This document shows, piece by piece, positions 20,856 through 23,013 of a stretch of DNA of 23,013 bases. The stretch is taken from assembly GCA_905479885.1 (NCBI GenBank), contig CAJQOE010000013.1:1-23013 (forward strand). The letters are read 5' to 3'. Every line of letters begins with the position of its first letter. Position 1 is the stretch's first letter. The stretch is from an uncultured Rickettsiaceae bacterium. Its GTDB lineage: Bacteria > Pseudomonadota > Alphaproteobacteria > Rickettsiales > Rickettsiaceae. The notes under the pieces are model-generated. The model saw only the letters and a list, made by a program, of their open reading frames with translations, did not search any database and was not told where the DNA came from. A program made the translations under genes and the position numbers.

Positions 20856-23013
20856 CTAATAACCATTTTGAACATGATAAGATCCAGAGAGCAAGCCTCC
20901 GCGCTTCCTGTTGCCGGTAAAAATATTTCCTATTAATGGTATAGAACCTACTACTGAACTGATCCCATACAGCTCGGGAGTAACGTGACCTTTAATATCA
21001 ATTAGCCTGTTTTTAATATCAATATTGCCCTTAAGCGTAAAATCAAAATAAGGCCCTTCTGCCGCGCTATCTTTAATAGACAGAATATCATTAGCAAAAC
21101 TGAACTTACCCGTCATACCAGAAAATACTATATCCTTATTACCACTAATCATATTAAGGAAGCCTGGCAGAGAAACAAAAGAAGCCAATCTACTCATAGT
21201 GGGTGTATCGCTTAATACAAAACGCTCAAAGGCAAAGCTACCATCTAAAATAGGGATAATTTCTCCAGACTTCACCTCCTTGCGGCTAGTATTAATATTT
21301 AAAACAAGATTACCTGATTTCATGTCATCATATGCCCCTAGGCCTCGTAATAATGCTCCTGCGTTACTGCATTTAATCAACCAATCTTCATTATTGCCAT
21401 TTGCTGTAAGTAGCATCTCGATAGATCTGCTGCCTATTTTAGAGTCTATATACCCTGAATAACAACGATCTTTATCGCACTCAAACATCATTTTCAAATC
21501 ATCCAGCCAAATATTATTTTTTAGCCGAACTTTAGCTACATTTAAACGTACTTTGGCTGAACCATCATCTCTTTCCTTCTCAAGAAATTGAAGCATATCA
21601 GCATCAGATAAATCTAAAGTTTTTCCTTTTAAATCTGCAGTAATCAAATCCTTGTGAATTGAAATATTTGCTGATAAATCTGTTTCTTTGGTCTTAATTT
21701 CTTTGATATGCGCTTGCAGTGATTCATTTTTAATTATAACGTCTGCATTAACATTGAGGCCGCCATCGCCAGTAATAGCAAAATCCAACACCCCACTTGT
21801 TGGATCCTCGAATATGCCATTTACAATAATCCGAGCATGTTCATTCTTCTTTTTACGAATTCCTAATTTATCAAAATATAAATCTAGATTTGAAATGTCA
21901 GAATTTACCGATATCACACCCTGTGAATCTTTATTTATATATTGAACGTCTACAATCGAATCGCCTCCAAGTAGACTTACAAAAGCAATTTTAGTATTTC
22001 TATTTCCATTAGCGAGCCGAGTTTTAAAGCGTGTTTTAATATCTAATTTATGAGAAAATTCTGATTCATCCGTAATATTATATATAAAATTCAAATCACT
22101 ATTAAATCCATTAATCTTGCCTTCGCCACTTAAAATCACCTGATCACCGTTAAATAAACCAGAAAGTTTCGCCTTCCTGAGCAACGCATTATCTTTAAAT
22201 ACATTTAAAGACGAATTGGGTATTTGAGCTGTTATATTATATATATTTTGAGTACCAGGCTTGAGTGGTATTTTAATATCAACATCTATGTCTACTTTTC
22301 CTTTTATTTTTCGTAAGTCGATATTGGCTTTAGCCATTGATTGATGGTTACTATCGGAAATAAACTCTGTTAAGCTTTTAGCAGGCCCAGCCCCTCTTAT
22401 ATTTACTATTAACACGGTATTATCCAGACCTTGCCAATCCATTGCAACCAGTCCATCTGACAACAAAATATCAGACGAATATGCGCTATTAATATTAAAG
22501 TTAATATTTGAGCCCTGAATATCAACATCAACATCCATGTCTTTTATCATGGGGTATTCTTCTGCATAAGTAAGATCTAATTTACTTATTTTTACTTTTC
22601 CCAACAAAGTTTTTTCTGCATTTTGATCAAAGAAAATCGTGCCATTTTTAATATGTCCTGCCTTAATAAATTCATTTAAAAAAGTGAGTAATTTATTATC
22701 TGGCAATATTCTATCCAACACCTTATAAAACATAATTGGTATATCATTCATCTCTATTTTAAGAGTAGATTTACCTGTTTCCAAGGTGGTTACGTTAAGA
22801 TAAGTAGATTTACCAAAATTTAAAGAGCAATCAAGCGCTTGGCCCGCCTTTGAAGCACTATATTTACCATTAAAATTTCCTGTTTCTAGTGGTTTATGGT
22901 TAATATCACTTATATTAGGTATTTGAATATTTGATAAATTCCACTCGTAACTTTTATCTGATTTCAGCAAAAATCTAGTAAGCTTACTTGCTAATTCAAC
23001 TTCAAGAAATTTG
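20856..23013 (-). CDS. AsmA/YhdP-like envelope protein, partial (5' end beyond the window)
   Basis: A large protein of the AsmA superfamily (bridge-like lipid transport across the periplasm). The frame is open to base 23013, so at least 718 residues are present and the N-terminal anchor helix lies outside; the TTG at 22970 is not a true start. The body is a long repeating beta-strand pattern (alternating polar and hydrophobic residues, short Asp/Asn/Gly turns), as expected for a groove of repeated strands. The C-terminal part (about the last 130 residues: DGSFAFERFVLSDTPTMSRL, then the FDFTLKGNIDI strand and GSIPLIGNIFTG) follows the AsmA_2/YhdP-C order. Family members control phospholipid movement to the outer membrane. 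The stop is 2 nt ahead of the acetyltransferase ATG. Confidence 0.82.
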   Translation of the reverse strand, partial: KFLEVELASKLTRFLLKSDKSYEWNLSNIQIPNISDINHKPLETGNFNGKYSASKAGQALDCSLNFGKSTYLNVTTLETGKSTLKIEMNDIPIMFYKVLDRILPDNKLLTFLNEFIKAGHIKNGTIFFDQNAEKTLLGKVKISKLDLTYAEEYPMIKDMDVDVDIQGSNINFNINSAYSSDILLSDGLVAMDWQGLDNTVLIVNIRGAGPAKSLTEFISDSNHQSMAKANIDLRKIKGKVDIDVDIKIPLKPGTQNIYNITAQIPNSSLNVFKDNALLRKAKLSGLFNGDQVILSGEGKINGFNSDLNFIYNITDESEFSHKLDIKTRFKTRLANGNRNTKIAFVSLLGGDSIVDVQYINKDSQGVISVNSDISNLDLYFDKLGIRKKKNEHARIIVNGIFEDPTSGVLDFAITGDGGLNVNADVIIKNESLQAHIKEIKTKETDLSANISIHKDLITADLKGKTLDLSDADMLQFLEKERDDGSAKVRLNVAKVRLKNNIWLDDLKMMFECDKDRCYSGYIDSKIGSRSIEMLLTANGNNEDWLIKCSNAGALLRGLGAYDDMKSGNLVLNINTSRKEVKSGEIIPILDGSFAFERFVLSDTPTMSRLASFVSLPGFLNMISGNKDIVFSGMTGKFSFANDILSIKDSAAEGPYFDFTLKGNIDIKNRLIDIKGHVTPELYGISSVVGSIPLIGNIFTGNRKRGGLLSGSYHVQNGY

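Noticed and set aside
1..23013. tRNA, rRNA, riboswitch or CRISPR array
   Set aside because: Intergenic regions were scanned by eye on both strands for cloverleaf-like arms, T-loop motifs and regularly spaced repeats; none were found. A covariance-model search would be decisive.

Overview
The window is an AT-rich bacterial chromosome segment that uses the standard code (TGA serves as a stop, for example in ffh). It suggests an obligately intracellular alphaproteobacterium of the order Rickettsiales, probably one of the flagellated lineages such as Midichloriaceae. The pointers are the divergent pair of a parvulin-type PPIase and secA, a Mg-type hemB, a ProP-like MFS carrier, a SCO copper chaperone, several effector-like proteins without recognised families, and a FliX flagellar protein of the type confined to Alphaproteobacteria. 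The order is an inference from gene content and sequence resemblance; no database search was possible.

Layout. 1-852: 3' part of a Thr/Ser/Pro-rich repeat protein cut by the window edge. 956-1186 (-): small two-helix membrane protein. 1377-2192 (-): periplasmic PPIase, with a terminator behind it and a divergent promoter region shared with secA. 2345-7470 (+): compact run of secA, a class-I glutamine amidotransferase (C26), hemB and SCO. 7630-8922 (+): a protein carrying what looks like a CE-clan (Ulp1/YopJ-like) cysteine protease core, a candidate host-directed effector. 9022-10919 (-): yciB, an FTR1-type iron permease, a periplasmic cupredoxin and a 36-residue one-helix protein. 11061-12881 (+): typA with a clear promoter and terminator. 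13104-14465 (+): MFS transporter. 14478-17634 (-): ffh, a small unknown basic protein, a Trm112-family protein and a short pgi. 17704-18132 (+): fliX, divergent from ffh. 18230-18709 (+): acidic Ser/Glu repeat protein. 18723-19997 (-): NhaC antiporter. 20120-20270 (+): frameshifted remnant of an IS5-superfamily transposase. 20317-23013 (-): GNAT acetyltransferase behind a large AsmA/YhdP-like protein that runs off the right edge.

How the genes fit together. Most of the window is core envelope and protein-targeting housekeeping (secA, ffh, PPIase, typA, yciB, AsmA-like) plus respiration-related metal and heme chemistry (hemB, SCO, FTR1 with cupredoxin). Scattered between these are accessory genes that look host-directed or lineage-specific: the protease-like protein, two repeat proteins and the GNAT enzyme. 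I found no complete mobile element, CRISPR array, rRNA or tRNA. The observations most worth a second look are the protease-like protein at 7630-8922, the fliX gene, the reduced FTR1/cupredoxin locus with its tiny upstream membrane protein, and the decayed transposase.
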